Source of the DNA: Trichococcus sp. K1Tr
Lineage (GTDB): Bacteria > Bacillota > Bacilli > Lactobacillales > Aerococcaceae
DNA: 64,000 bases
Assembly: GCF_028309625.1 (NCBI RefSeq)
Contig: NZ_JAQMHR010000005.1
Coordinates: 106,725-170,724 of the forward strand
Direction: 5' to 3'
Each line of letters starts with the position of its first letter. The stretch's first letter is position 1. A program made the position numbers and the translations under genes. The notes below the pieces were generated by a model. It saw only the letters and a program-made list of their open reading frames with translations. It was not told the origin of the DNA and did not search any database. Below, piece after piece: positions 37,474-47,157 of the stretch.

Positions 37474-38667
37474 GTGGAATATACGGAAGTAAAAAGCAAG
37501 CTTTGGACCAAAGATTTCCTCTTGGTGAACTGCATCACGTTTTTGGCAATGACGGCAATCACGACCCAAATGGGAACGTTGCCCCTCTACGTTACTGCAC
37601 TGGGTGGGTCTAAAGCGGTTGCCGGAAGTATCGTAGGGATTTTAGGCATTTCGGCTTTGTTTTTCCGCTTGCCGATTGGAATCTTATTGGATCGATACGG
37701 TCGCAGGCTGTTGCTCACTATCGGGTTAGGGATTCTATTTCTCGATTTTGCCTTATTGAATGTGCTGCAAACGCTCTTGATGCTGTTTTGTTTACGTTTG
37801 ATCCAAGGCATCGGCAACAGCATCCAAGCGACAAGCGCAGCGACGATGGCGGCGGATTTTATCCCAAAGGAACAGTTATCTGTCGGCTTAGGCTACTTCA
37901 GCATCGCCCAGGCGGTCCCTGGCGCAATCGGACCCTTGCTGGGGTTGTCGGTGGTGGAAGCATACGGATTTGAGGCGTTGTTTCGAGTGGCGCTTTTGCT
38001 GACAAGTATCGCTTTTGTTTTAAGCTTTTTTTTAAGTACGGAGTCGCCAAGAACGCTTTTTTTCGGAGAAAAGCCAAAGACGAAGGGTGGAGCGACGGAA
38101 GCGTTGTCCGTCATGAAGAATCGGGGTGTGACGTTTCCGAGCCTGATCATGTTTTTGATTTGCTTTGCGAATTCCGGTGTCATTGCATTTATCGCGCAGT
38201 TTGCGATCGAAAAGAAAATAAGCGGAGCTGGTTATTATTTTACCGTGATGACGGTTGTCACGGTTCTCATTCGTTTTCTCTTCCCACAAATGTTGAAGCG
38301 CATCAATCAGACGTTTTTGATTTGCGGCAGTATCCTGAGTATCAGTGCAGCGTTTGGCATGCTTGCTTATGCCGATGATCTTGTTCATCTTCTTTTAGCG
38401 GCGGTCCTATACGGAATTGGTTTTGCCAGTTTGCTGCCGGTCATGAATACGATTGTTTTGCAAAGTATTTCCGATCATGAACGCGGACGCGCGATAGCGA
38501 TTTTCTCGGCTGCTCTGGACGTAGCGTACGGGGGTGGTGCAATGCTTTGGGGCATCATCGCCAGTGTGTATGGCTTTCAAGTCATGTACCTCTTTTGTGG
38601 AGGGTTTGGATTAGCAGCTCTGTTTGTTTACCTTCTGTTTGATGGCAAGAAGAAGCAAATGTCATAA
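37474..38667 (+). CDS. MFS transporter
   Basis: This 397-residue major facilitator has 12 predicted membrane segments. The loop 2-3 signature is GILLDRYGRRLL and family-like glycines occur in the fourth segment (GIGNSIQATSAATMAADF). The start is GTG at 37474 after GAGGG; the overlapping ATG at 37472 is in another frame and stops after six codons. As the last gene of the run it may export the hydroxy acid or another product of the pathway; this is inference from position only. Confidence 0.9.
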   Translation: MEYTEVKSKLWTKDFLLVNCITFLAMTAITTQMGTLPLYVTALGGSKAVAGSIVGILGISALFFRLPIGILLDRYGRRLLLTIGLGILFLDFALLNVLQTLLMLFCLRLIQGIGNSIQATSAATMAADFIPKEQLSVGLGYFSIAQAVPGAIGPLLGLSVVEAYGFEALFRVALLLTSIAFVLSFFLSTESPRTLFFGEKPKTKGGATEALSVMKNRGVTFPSLIMFLICFANSGVIAFIAQFAIEKKISGAGYYFTVMTVVTVLIRFLFPQMLKRINQTFLICGSILSISAAFGMLAYADDLVHLLLAAVLYGIGFASLLPVMNTIVLQSISDHERGRAIAIFSAALDVAYGGGAMLWGIIASVYGFQVMYLFCGGFGLAALFVYLLFDGKKKQMS

Positions 38668-38694
38668 AGCATGACACATCTTGTGAGCCCAGCC

Positions 38695-38723
38695 TTGCAA
38701 CTCTTATCCTTTCTTACTAAAAT
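38695..38723 (+). promoter_or_regulatory. Promoter of the Lrp-family gene
   Basis: TTGCAA (38695-38700) and TAAAAT (38718-38723) have 17-base spacing. Confidence 0.75.
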
Positions 38724-38755
38724 TAAGAATATGATGAGAGAATGGAGGGGCCATT

Positions 38756-39199
38756 ATGGATGTGTTAGATCGGAAAATTTTGAATATTATGCAAAAAAAT
38801 AGCCGGATCACTGTCAAACAGATTGCCGAAGACTGTTTCATCTCGTCTCCATCTGTATCCGTGCGTTTACAGAATTTGGAGAGTATGGGTTACATTCGTA
38901 CGTATCAAGCTGTTCTTGATCATCAGAAATTGGGCTTTTTGATAAAGGCCTATGTGAATTGTGCGGTCAATGCAAAGGATAAACAAGATTTTTACCGTTA
39001 TATCGAAGAAATCCCCAATGTCGTGGAGTGCGACTGCATTACGGGTGATTTCTCGATGTTATTGAAGGTCTACTTTACAAATACGATCGAGCTTGATGAA
39101 TTCATTACGGACCTGCAACGCTTTGGCGATACCAAAACGCATATTGTTTTTTCAACAAATGTCGGTCCCCGCGGCCTGCAAATCCAGATAAACGAATAA
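38756..39199 (+). CDS. Lrp/AsnC family transcriptional regulator
   Basis: This 147-residue regulator has an N-terminal winged HTH (VLDRKILNIMQKNSRITVKQIAEDCFISSPSVSVRLQNLESMGYI) and a C-terminal RAM ligand domain (about 65-147). Members sense amino acids and act as octamers. Its own promoter lies right after the amino-acid import operon, so that operon is the natural target. GGAGG precedes the ATG. Confidence 0.94.
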   Translation: MDVLDRKILNIMQKNSRITVKQIAEDCFISSPSVSVRLQNLESMGYIRTYQAVLDHQKLGFLIKAYVNCAVNAKDKQDFYRYIEEIPNVVECDCITGDFSMLLKVYFTNTIELDEFITDLQRFGDTKTHIVFSTNVGPRGLQIQINE

Positions 39200-39205
39200 G
39201 CAAAG

Positions 39206-39232
39206 ACGCCGAGAGTCATTTTCGGCGTTTTT
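39206..39232 (+). terminator. Terminator of the Lrp gene
   Basis: ACGCCGA (39206-39212) pairs with TCGGCGT (39222-39228), then T. Confidence 0.85.
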
Positions 39233-39292
39233 GCTTATTTTTTTTGTGCGGGGATGGAAAATGATGTGTGCGGGACTTGCGGGGGAGCCCTA

Positions 39293-39400
39293 CCTCCGGG
39301 GAGCGACCATCTGGCCGGAGAACAATACCGAAAACAACATTCATCTCCGATGAAGCCCGCTCCACCGGTCAAGTCCGGCCAGCTGTTCCGGCCGGCGAGG
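39293..39400. repeat. CTCCGG hairpin array 7
   Basis: About two units and fragments (CTCCGGGGAGCG...GGCCGGAG, CTCCGATGAAG...CACCGG) run straight into the truncated glycosidase reading frame near 39400. Confidence 0.7.
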
Positions 39401-40015
39401 CCCACGTCATGCTGGACGGGAAACTCCACATCTCCGGCAGCTTCGACAAACGTTCGGATGTATTTTTGTAGCGAGGAGTACCATGTCGTTTCCACTGCCG
39501 ATTTGGCGAACTGGGAAATGCACGGGACAGCATTGGAAGGAAATGACGTTCCTTGGTTCAACAATCCAGATGCGCCCAAGTACCCCAGATGAATGGAGTA
39601 ATCCTACTCCATTCATCTGGAAGATGCTCGAAAGCATTGACCACGTAGCCGAGAAGGAAAAGTTCGAAACGGCACCCGAGCAGTGAAGCCCCCGCTACTG
39701 TTCGCGCCGGATGCCGTCCATAAAGACGGGAAGTATTATCTGTATTTCTGCATGCCTGACGACAGCGAAGGAGTCACGTTAGCCGATAATCCAACTGGTC
39801 TATTCTACGATCCGGGCCAACTGCCTTGTGGCGGCATTGATCAGGCAGTGTTCATCGATGAGGACGGCCAAGCATATTTCTACTGGGGGCAACTTTTTTC
39901 TCACCGTGTGAAACTGAACGACGATCTGTTTTCGTTCGACCGCGAAGCAATCGTGGATGATCTGGGGACCCTTGAAGCGGATGCTTTAGAGATCCTCTCC
40001 ATTACGTTACATTAG
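39400..40015 (+). pseudogene. GH43-like glycosidase remnant
   Basis: Pieces of a family 43-like glycosidase (beta-xylosidase/arabinofuranosidase type) can be read in three frames: HVMLDGKLHISGSFDKRSDVF, then CSEEYHVVSTADLANWEMHGTAL...NNPDAPKYP, EWSNPTPFIW, and PPLLFAPDAVHKDGKYYLYF...GGIDQAVFIDEDGQAYFYWGQLF. Shifts occur near 39465, 39590 and 39683. Both ends are missing: the 5' side meets a hairpin array and the 3' side stops at 40015 close to a terminator. The gene is dead. Confidence 0.85.
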
Positions 40016-40074
40016 GGAAATGAAACAGGTGCGCTGGTTCCGACTGTTGTGTTCACAAAAATAATGACCCACGC

Positions 40075-40106
40075 AAAAAACGATCGAAGTGACTCGATCG
40101 TTTTTT
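40075..40106. terminator. Bidirectional terminator
   Basis: A 13-bp stem (40075-40087 with 40094-40106) with A and T tracts on both sides. A half hairpin-array unit (CCGGAGGA) follows at about 40138. Confidence 0.85.
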
Positions 40107-40253
40107 CGTGGCGCTACTTCCGTGACTGTGCCCGCCTGGCCGGAGGAACCAACACAAAAAAACAGGCTGTTCATCCCTAAGCCAGACGTATAAAAATAGG
40201 CTCTAATACAATTATTTTTTGCATTCTCATCTGAATTAGCATACAAAGAGTGT

Positions 40254-40401
40254 TCAACTTTAGACAGTTTTTGGTGAACTACTCACGACTTAAGTCGCAC
40301 GCTTCCTACGAACTCCTTCCTTACCTACGTATGTCTTTGCAGGCAGAGGGAGTGGATATTTAGTAGGCTCAAAAGGCAGTACCTGCCTCATGTATTTTCT
40401 T
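40254..40401 (-). ncRNA. Right end and candidate omega/re-RNA of the tnpB element
   Basis: Downstream of tnpB on the minus strand lie a structured region and an inverted repeat (40286-40297) followed by GTGAGTAGTTCAC ending at 40274. This matches the right end of IS200/IS605-type elements. The omega RNA that guides TnpB normally ends in this segment; the next 16-20 bases, about 40254-40273, would be the guide. No experimental boundary can be read from sequence. Confidence 0.6.
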
Positions 40402-41502
40402 TTACTTGGCTAACGCCAAGAGGTTCTTGCTGGCATTGATGTCCCGGTCGTGGGTTGCACCGCAAGCCGGACAGGTCCATTCCCTGATATGTGGGGCTTT
40501 CTTGCCGTCCCGATGTCCGCAAGTGGAACAGATTTGGGTGGACGGATAAAACCTATCAGCCTTGATGAGCGTCCGGCCTTTCCATTCGGCTTTGTACGCC
40601 AACTGCCTGCAGAATTCGGACCAACTGACATCCCCAATCGCTTTCGCAAGACTGTGGTTCTTCATCATATTCGAACTCCGCAGCGTCTCAATCACGATGA
40701 CTTGGTTTTCGTCCGTGATTTTATTGGAGAGATTGTGCAGGAAATGCTTGCGTTGGTTCGCAATCTTTTCGTGTTTTTTTGCCAGTACCAATCGTGCCTT
40801 TTCTCGGTTCTTGCTGCCTTTTTGTTTGCGGGACAAGGCGCGTTGGGCTTTCTTGACTTTCTGTTCAGATCGGGACAGGCATTTCGGGTTCGCATATTTC
40901 ACGGATTCGCCGGCATCGGTTGTGGTGACGGCGAAGTCGGAAATGCCGAGATCAATACCGATTTTGTGTTCAGCAGGCAGCCATTCCGGTGTTTCCTGTT
41001 CCACCAAAATGGAAATGAAATAATTGCCGGCCTTGTTCATGGAAATGGTACAGGATTTGATTAGCCCATCAAAATTCCGGTGCTGTTTAATTGATACGAA
41101 GCCGATTTTTGGGAGTTTAATCTTTCCGTCTTCGATACGGATATTGCCGCCCTGATTGTTGGTGGTGTAGGACGCTTTCGATTTATGTTTGGCTTTGAAT
41201 TTCGGATGACCGATGGCTTTGTCGCGGAAGAAGTTTTTGTAGGCCTTATTTAGGTTTTGGCTGGCATTTGCCAAGGCCAGGTTGTCCACTTCTTTCAGGA
41301 ACGGAAATTCTTCTTTGAAGGACGTGTAGGTGCGTGGCTTGATGCTTCTCAGCAGTTCTTTATCGTCTTTGTAGGTTTCATAAATTTCTTTTCGGTCAGC
41401 CAACATCTGATTGTAGACAAATCTTGCGGAGCCAAAACAATTTGCGAAATAGATTTTCTGTTCCTGATTGGGGTACAAACGAAACTGATAGGCTTTCAGC
41501 AT
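40402..41502 (-). CDS. tnpB: TnpB RNA-guided nuclease of IS200/IS605-type element
   Basis: This 366-residue TnpB has all RuvC residues in place: D184 in GIDLGISDFAV, E272 in VIVIETLRSSNM and D354 in HDRDINASKN. The zinc-binding cysteines are at 325, 328, 344 and 347 (CSTCGH and CPACGA). The N-terminal KAYQFRLYPNQEQ and helical WED/REC-like part are normal. AGGAGGTGA sets the start at 41502. There is no tnpA next to it, as in tnpB-only (IS1341-type) elements, so movement would need TnpA in trans. It appears intact and should still cut DNA with its RNA. Confidence 0.94.
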   Translation of the reverse strand: MLKAYQFRLYPNQEQKIYFANCFGSARFVYNQMLADRKEIYETYKDDKELLRSIKPRTYTSFKEEFPFLKEVDNLALANASQNLNKAYKNFFRDKAIGHPKFKAKHKSKASYTTNNQGGNIRIEDGKIKLPKIGFVSIKQHRNFDGLIKSCTISMNKAGNYFISILVEQETPEWLPAEHKIGIDLGISDFAVTTTDAGESVKYANPKCLSRSEQKVKKAQRALSRKQKGSKNREKARLVLAKKHEKIANQRKHFLHNLSNKITDENQVIVIETLRSSNMMKNHSLAKAIGDVSWSEFCRQLAYKAEWKGRTLIKADRFYPSTQICSTCGHRDGKKAPHIREWTCPACGATHDRDINASKNLLALAK

Positions 41503-41523
41503 GAAACTCACCTCCTTGGCTTC

Positions 41524-41552
41524 ATTATACACCTCCGAACTTGTGTTCGCAA
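41524..41552 (-). promoter_or_regulatory. tnpB promoter
   Basis: On the minus strand TTGCGA (41547-41552) and TATAAT (41524-41529) have 17-base spacing. Confidence 0.8.
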
Positions 41553-41590
41553 AACGTGAAGTAAGGGAAAAGCTGTGCTACCTAACTATC

Positions 41591-41600
41591 GACTGAAGTC
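41591..41600. repeat. Candidate left-end hairpin of the tnpB element
   Basis: GACTGAAGTC, with arms like those of the right-end repeat CGACTTAAGTCG, lies about 90 bases upstream of tnpB. The element would span roughly 40274 to 41610. Confidence 0.45.
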
Positions 41601-41787
41601 ATGAGAATGCGACAGCACTTATTTCAAATTCAAAGGAACTTTCGCAATAATCAAATAACACTTTGGTGAATCGATTGAAATAATAGTTACTATCAAAATA
41701 GGATTTCAGACGTATTTGAAAATATGGATAACCTGAATCTAGTTTTACTGAAACAGCATTCTCATGAAATATTGGAGGAGAATTTGC

Positions 41788-41925
41788 ATGAATGATAAAG
41801 AAAAGTCAGAGCGAATAATGGGGAAATATAATCGCAACTTAAGTACTTTTACTAAAAATGCGACTCACTAGGAGTTCAAAACGGTATTGAAATATGTCGC
41901 GGATGAAGCCGTCTGTAAACAATGA
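41788..41925 (+). pseudogene. Broken paralogue of the 53-residue protein at 59445
   Basis: The frame reads MNDKEKSERIMGKYNRNLS TFTKNATH, then TAG at 41869, then EFKTVLKYVADEAVCKQ and TGA. It aligns without gaps to the intact small gene at 59445 (NRDYATFSEKATRKEFHTVL); the stop replaces its AAG codon. TTGGAGGAG stands in front of the ATG. It is a single nonsense change in a recognisable small gene. Confidence 0.75.
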
Positions 41926-41986
41926 AAGCTTGTCGGCTTGGACTCAATGTGATGTAGCCTAAAATGTCCATTTGGAAAATTCTAAA

Positions 41987-42026
41987 AACAGCCCCAATCG
42001 TTGAATTGATAACGTTTGGAGCTGTT
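41987..42026 (-). terminator. Terminator of the DUF1828 gene
   Basis: A 16-base stem with two mismatches or wobbles (41987-42002 with 42011-42026); read on the minus strand it ends in five T. Confidence 0.85.
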
Positions 42027-42056
42027 GATCTACACAGAAACTGATGTTTTATGGAG

Positions 42057-42827
42057 CTATTTCAATTTCAATAGCTCTTCTTTTTTTGACCAAGGCTGGA
42101 TATCAATTTCTAATGCTTGTGCTGCTGTAATGGCTTTATCCGGAATTTTGTTATCAATGTCATTTGCGACCAAAATATAGCGAACTTGGTTCTTACTGGT
42201 TTTTCTTTTCTTATTCAAGTCATCGTATATGAAACCTTCTTTTGTGACATCCCCGAATGACAGATTGTTGATGAACTGCATCAATATTTCAGGCCGGGAT
42301 TTTGTCGGTCCAAGACTGTAATCTATCTGATGCTCTAGCCCAGAATCTCCAGTCATTTTGATATCAAAATTACCGCCTAACTCATTATCGAATAAATACT
42401 GTTTGGCTTCTTCGTTGAATAGACTTATGATATTCGGTTTTGAGAGGAGAACCATATCATAGATGCGCAAAATCGCTTGGATAAGATTATGTTTTTTCAA
42501 AGGGAAATCTTTTATGGTTGCTTCAACATACAAAATCTCATCATTCAACTGGATTCCGAAGTTGGATAAGGTATTATGAATTAATTTTTGCCTCGTATTA
42601 GTCTTGATGTCCAATCCATACATTGCAAGTTCATTGAAGGTATTTCCATCATCAGAAATTCGGATTGTGTTGTTTGCTTTCAATTCAATGTATAATCTGA
42701 TCCGGTCATTTAAGTGGTTAACAAAAGGAGTGACAATCTCATCAGCATTTTCCAGTTGTTTAATTGAATATTTGTTTTTGAACCAGTCCACGTAATCACT
42801 GATCAACTGTTGGGATGTGTTGGGCAT
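42057..42827 (-). CDS. DUF1828/DUF1829 domain protein
   Basis: This 256-residue protein has an N-terminal DUF1828-like domain (residues about 25-115: DEIVTPFVNHLNDRIRLYIELK, IRISDDGNTFNELAMYGLDI) and a C-terminal DUF1829-like part (about 160-250: LEHQIDYSLGPTKSRPEILMQF, RYILVANDIDN). No catalytic motif is established for these domains. GGAGTCG precedes the ATG. The next gene upstream on the same strand is 22 bases away, and the two form a pair often found in accessory islands. I infer a defence or toxin-like role only from setting. Confidence 0.8.
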   Translation of the reverse strand: MPNTSQQLISDYVDWFKNKYSIKQLENADEIVTPFVNHLNDRIRLYIELKANNTIRISDDGNTFNELAMYGLDIKTNTRQKLIHNTLSNFGIQLNDEILYVEATIKDFPLKKHNLIQAILRIYDMVLLSKPNIISLFNEEAKQYLFDNELGGNFDIKMTGDSGLEHQIDYSLGPTKSRPEILMQFINNLSFGDVTKEGFIYDDLNKKRKTSKNQVRYILVANDIDNKIPDKAITAAQALEIDIQPWSKKEELLKLK

Positions 42828-42849
42828 ATTGTTCGACTCCTTTCATTTT

Positions 42850-43287
42850 CTATGTCAGTGGCATCGTTGTGTTTTTAATATCAACGTTATTATATAATAA
42901 GAATGCAACTAAGCTGTCATGTAATTCATTTATGATTTCTTCGTCACTAATTTTATTAAGTGGTTCAACTTGGGTGCCATTGTAATGCTCTTCATCAAAA
43001 ATATGGACATGAGGAGTATCAATATCAACTCCATTCAATCCTACATGAGGTGGTCCAGTCATATCCAACCTTACCATTAAGCCATGCCTTTTTGAACGCA
43101 TAAGGTAGGTGAGGTTGTCTATGTTCAAATGGCCTTTTCGATTGATGAGCATGTCAAATTTTTCGTTTATTAATTCTGGGCTCTTTAAATGATGGTGATT
43201 TTGACTGCCGATATGAGGGAATTCCAATATCTGTTTCTCCAGTATCTTAAGACAATTAAATAACTCGTCGAAAAGTGCCTGTTCCAA
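42850..43287 (-). CDS. DUF6978-like protein
   Basis: This protein of about 145 residues is like DUF6978 proteins, with KRHGLMVRLDMTGPPHVGLNGVDIDTPHVHIFDEEHYNG in the middle (a DxxGPPH...PHxHI pattern that could hold a metal) and a C-terminal helical ending. The start is a TTG at 43287 with GGAG 11 bases upstream, which is weak; a later Met could be used. It is co-directional with the DUF1828/1829 gene. Upstream in the same frame lie about 65 more codons interrupted by two stops. Function unknown. Confidence 0.7.
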   Translation of the reverse strand: MEQALFDELFNCLKILEKQILEFPHIGSQNHHHLKSPELINEKFDMLINRKGHLNIDNLTYLMRSKRHGLMVRLDMTGPPHVGLNGVDIDTPHVHIFDEEHYNGTQVEPLNKISDEEIINELHDSLVAFLLYNNVDIKNTTMPLT

Positions 43288-43314
43288 ATTACAGTCATCT
43301 CCATCTTGTCAGTG

Positions 43315-43512
43315 ACAATTAGTATTTTTTGTGATGAATGCCAGAATCCTACCAGCTTCAACGTAAGTTTCATCATCAGTGATATTTAAATGAACAAACC
43401 CAGAAAAATACTTATCTTCATTGCAGTCATTTATTACGACAACTATATCATTTTATTCTTCACTTGTCGTTGATGGTAAATGAGTAAATCTACCTTTTTT
43501 ATAGACAAACAT
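43315..43512 (-). pseudogene. Possible broken reading frame upstream of the DUF6978-like gene
   Basis: On the minus strand MFVYKKGRFTHLPSTTSEE ends in TAA; the same frame goes on as NDIVVVINDCNEDKYFSGFVHL NITDDETYVEAGRILAFITKNTNCH and TGA, then enters the DUF6978-like frame. Composition looks coding. It could be a dead small gene or the decayed 5' end of a longer protein. No good ribosome site is seen. Confidence 0.45.
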
Positions 43513-43624
43513 TTTATAAATCAATTATTTACTGTACTATTTTTAATATACGCAAACATCTGCGAAACACGTTACACCGGAATATTATTGTCTGGATTTG
43601 ATAGTGATACGGATTAAATTTAAA

Positions 43625-43638
43625 CGTAAGCGCGTTAA
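43625..43638. promoter_or_regulatory. cre-like site upstream of the BglG-type regulator
   Basis: CGTAAGCGCGTTAA resembles the CcpA catabolite element (TGTAAGCGCTTACA type) and lies 75 bases before the -10 box at 43713-43718. Glucose repression of this PTS locus would be expected. Confidence 0.5.
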
Positions 43639-43697
43639 TCTGTTTTTTTGGCGACATTTCTCAAAATGGATCTCAGTTCTCTTTTACTAAAGATTCT

Positions 43698-43734
43698 AAA
43701 CCGATGATAGGCTATAATAGTGTTATCAGATGAA
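43698..43734 (+). promoter_or_regulatory. Promoter block shared with the fic gene
   Basis: A 37-base block with TATAAT at 43713-43718 matches 48815-48851 at 32 of 37 positions without gaps. The second copy lies just before the Fic gene. Confidence 0.65.
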
Positions 43735-43797
43735 AAAGCGTATTCTCTTGTTGTGTCGCAGATTCTGTATACAGCATTTGTTTTTATAGGAGGAAAT

Positions 43798-45540
43798 ATG
43801 TTTACGCAAAGGCAAAGTAAGTTACTCATTTATTTATTGAACCTCAAGGATTGGGTAAAGACAAAAGAGTTGGCTGCGTTCCTGAATGTCGGCAGCAAGA
43901 CAGTTTTAAAAGAAATCAATTCGATAAACGAGATTAATCAGAATGACCTTTTTATTGAATATGTGAGGAACAAAGGCTTCAGGTTTAAAAATTTGTCCGA
44001 TCAAATGAAAGAGCAAATCATCCAAACAGAGTTTGAAAAAGAAAATTTTCACACTTTAAAAGATAGTCCGATTGTTTTCATCCTTTACCTTATTTTTATG
44101 GGAAAAGAAGTCAGCCTCCAGAACATCTCGGATACGTTTTATATGTCAAAAACTTCCGTGGCAAAAGAATTTTCGATCGTGAAACGATGGATAAAAAGGA
44201 CCAAGGGATTAACGCTTGAAAAAAACAGGCTCGGCTTTAAAATTGTAGGCGAGGAAAGATATAAAAGGATTTATATATCCAACATCATCCACAACGAAAG
44301 CTTAAAAAAACTGATGCTCGAACAATATGCTGAAGAGGAATATCAAAAGTATCTTTCAGCAATCACCAGGATTTTAAGGGATTTTTTGATAAACAATCAC
44401 ATTTTTATTTCCGACATGGATTTTAATCGGGTAAGCAAATACATCGTCATTTCGATTTTAAGAAGTAAAGCCGGCGCTCTTCTTGAATTTGCGGATGAAA
44501 TGCACACTACTCAGCCAGTGTTTATGGACGAATTAATCAGTGAGATCAAGAATGAACTGGATTATCTGTTATCAAATTTTGAAGCAAGCGAGATTGAAAA
44601 TTTAATCAATATTTTCTCGATGCGGACGACGGATTTTATCAATCAGGCAGAGTATGCATTAATTCAGAAAAAATTGCGGACTATTGCAGAACCATTGCAT
44701 GCTCACGAGGCACATGGGGATAAAAATGAAACCATTACGGATGAAGTCGTTCGGACCCTCTCGGCGTTAAAAAGGAAGCAAAAGCTTGGTATCACTAGCC
44801 TGAATCTTCTGAATGACGAAATAATCAAGAAATACCTTTTTGCAGCCCATCATACTTATCTTTTATTCAAAAATGATTTGAAATTGTCAATCGATAAGGA
44901 ACTTTCCAGAATCGTCCTGCTGATCAATTTATACATTGATGAACTGAGCAGGAAAGGGAAAAATATTCTTTTGGTCAGTAAATCCAATATGGAAGTTCTG
45001 GAAAACATAAAGTACAAGTTTGAGGTGCACCAAGCAGATGCGCATGTGCACTACTTGCCTCAGTATTTTCTCGACGATGGGAACTTTAATTTTGGGAAAT
45101 ACAACATATTCATAACAACGGAAGATGAGATCACTGTCCGTTATCCTTTTTTCGAGTTGATGGATGCGATCCCGTCCGATGAGAACATCTCCCTGGTATT
45201 CCTGAAGGATCAGAAGCAATCGGAAGAGCGTATTCAGAGTACAATGAGCAAAATTGAGTTTACTGAAATGCATGTAGCCAAAGAAGAATCGGCACGTGAT
45301 ATCCTGGATGAAATCGAAGCCATCCCCAGCGATTTTGCAAGTAAATTTACTATACATGGCAATGAATTATTGATTCTGTATATGCAAGCTGGCCTGAAAC
45401 AAGCGGTGAAAAAATATGTCTTCGAGAAGGAAATCAGCATTGAGAACCAGTCTGTTCAAAAAGTATATCTTGTTTCCTGTGATGAAGATTATCCTTCCAA
45501 ACAAGAGTTTTTTCAGGCTGTCACCGGATTGATCAAATAA
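43798..45540 (+). CDS. BglG/MtlR-type PRD transcriptional regulator
   Basis: This 580-residue regulator has an N-terminal winged HTH (VKTKELAAFLNVGSKTVLKEINSINE), a second Mga-like HTH (SLQNISDTFYMSKTSVAKEFSIVKRWI), PRD-like helical parts with possible phosphorylation histidines (LHAHEAHGD; AAHHTYLLF), and a C-terminal EIIB-like part (KNILLVSKSNMEVLENIKYKF). It is a DNA-binding activator rather than an RNA antiterminator, since a CAT domain is absent. AGGAGGAAAT fixes the ATG at 43798. The target is most likely the downstream GH1-EIIBC operon. Confidence 0.88.
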   Translation: MFTQRQSKLLIYLLNLKDWVKTKELAAFLNVGSKTVLKEINSINEINQNDLFIEYVRNKGFRFKNLSDQMKEQIIQTEFEKENFHTLKDSPIVFILYLIFMGKEVSLQNISDTFYMSKTSVAKEFSIVKRWIKRTKGLTLEKNRLGFKIVGEERYKRIYISNIIHNESLKKLMLEQYAEEEYQKYLSAITRILRDFLINNHIFISDMDFNRVSKYIVISILRSKAGALLEFADEMHTTQPVFMDELISEIKNELDYLLSNFEASEIENLINIFSMRTTDFINQAEYALIQKKLRTIAEPLHAHEAHGDKNETITDEVVRTLSALKRKQKLGITSLNLLNDEIIKKYLFAAHHTYLLFKNDLKLSIDKELSRIVLLINLYIDELSRKGKNILLVSKSNMEVLENIKYKFEVHQADAHVHYLPQYFLDDGNFNFGKYNIFITTEDEITVRYPFFELMDAIPSDENISLVFLKDQKQSEERIQSTMSKIEFTEMHVAKEESARDILDEIEAIPSDFASKFTIHGNELLILYMQAGLKQAVKKYVFEKEISIENQSVQKVYLVSCDEDYPSKQEFFQAVTGLIK

Positions 45541-45562
45541 ACTTATCAGCATCAGCAAGCAG

Positions 45563-45618
45563 AAAACACCATTCTCAAAAAGTGCTCGTCAACAGAGACT
45601 TTTTAGGAATGGTGTTTT
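45563..45618 (+). terminator. Terminator of the regulator gene
   Basis: A long stem (45563-45583 with 45598-45618, one bulge) with a T-rich 3' arm. Confidence 0.88.
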
Positions 45619-45648
45619 ATTGTTGGATAAATTATATTATTAGCATAA

Positions 45649-47142
<1,494 letters not shown>

Positions 47143-47157
47143 TTAGGAGGCGTAAAA

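Noticed and set aside
39683-40015. 110-codon frame as an independent gene
   Set aside because: Its translation continues the GH43-like fragments found in other frames upstream, so it is part of a pseudogene.
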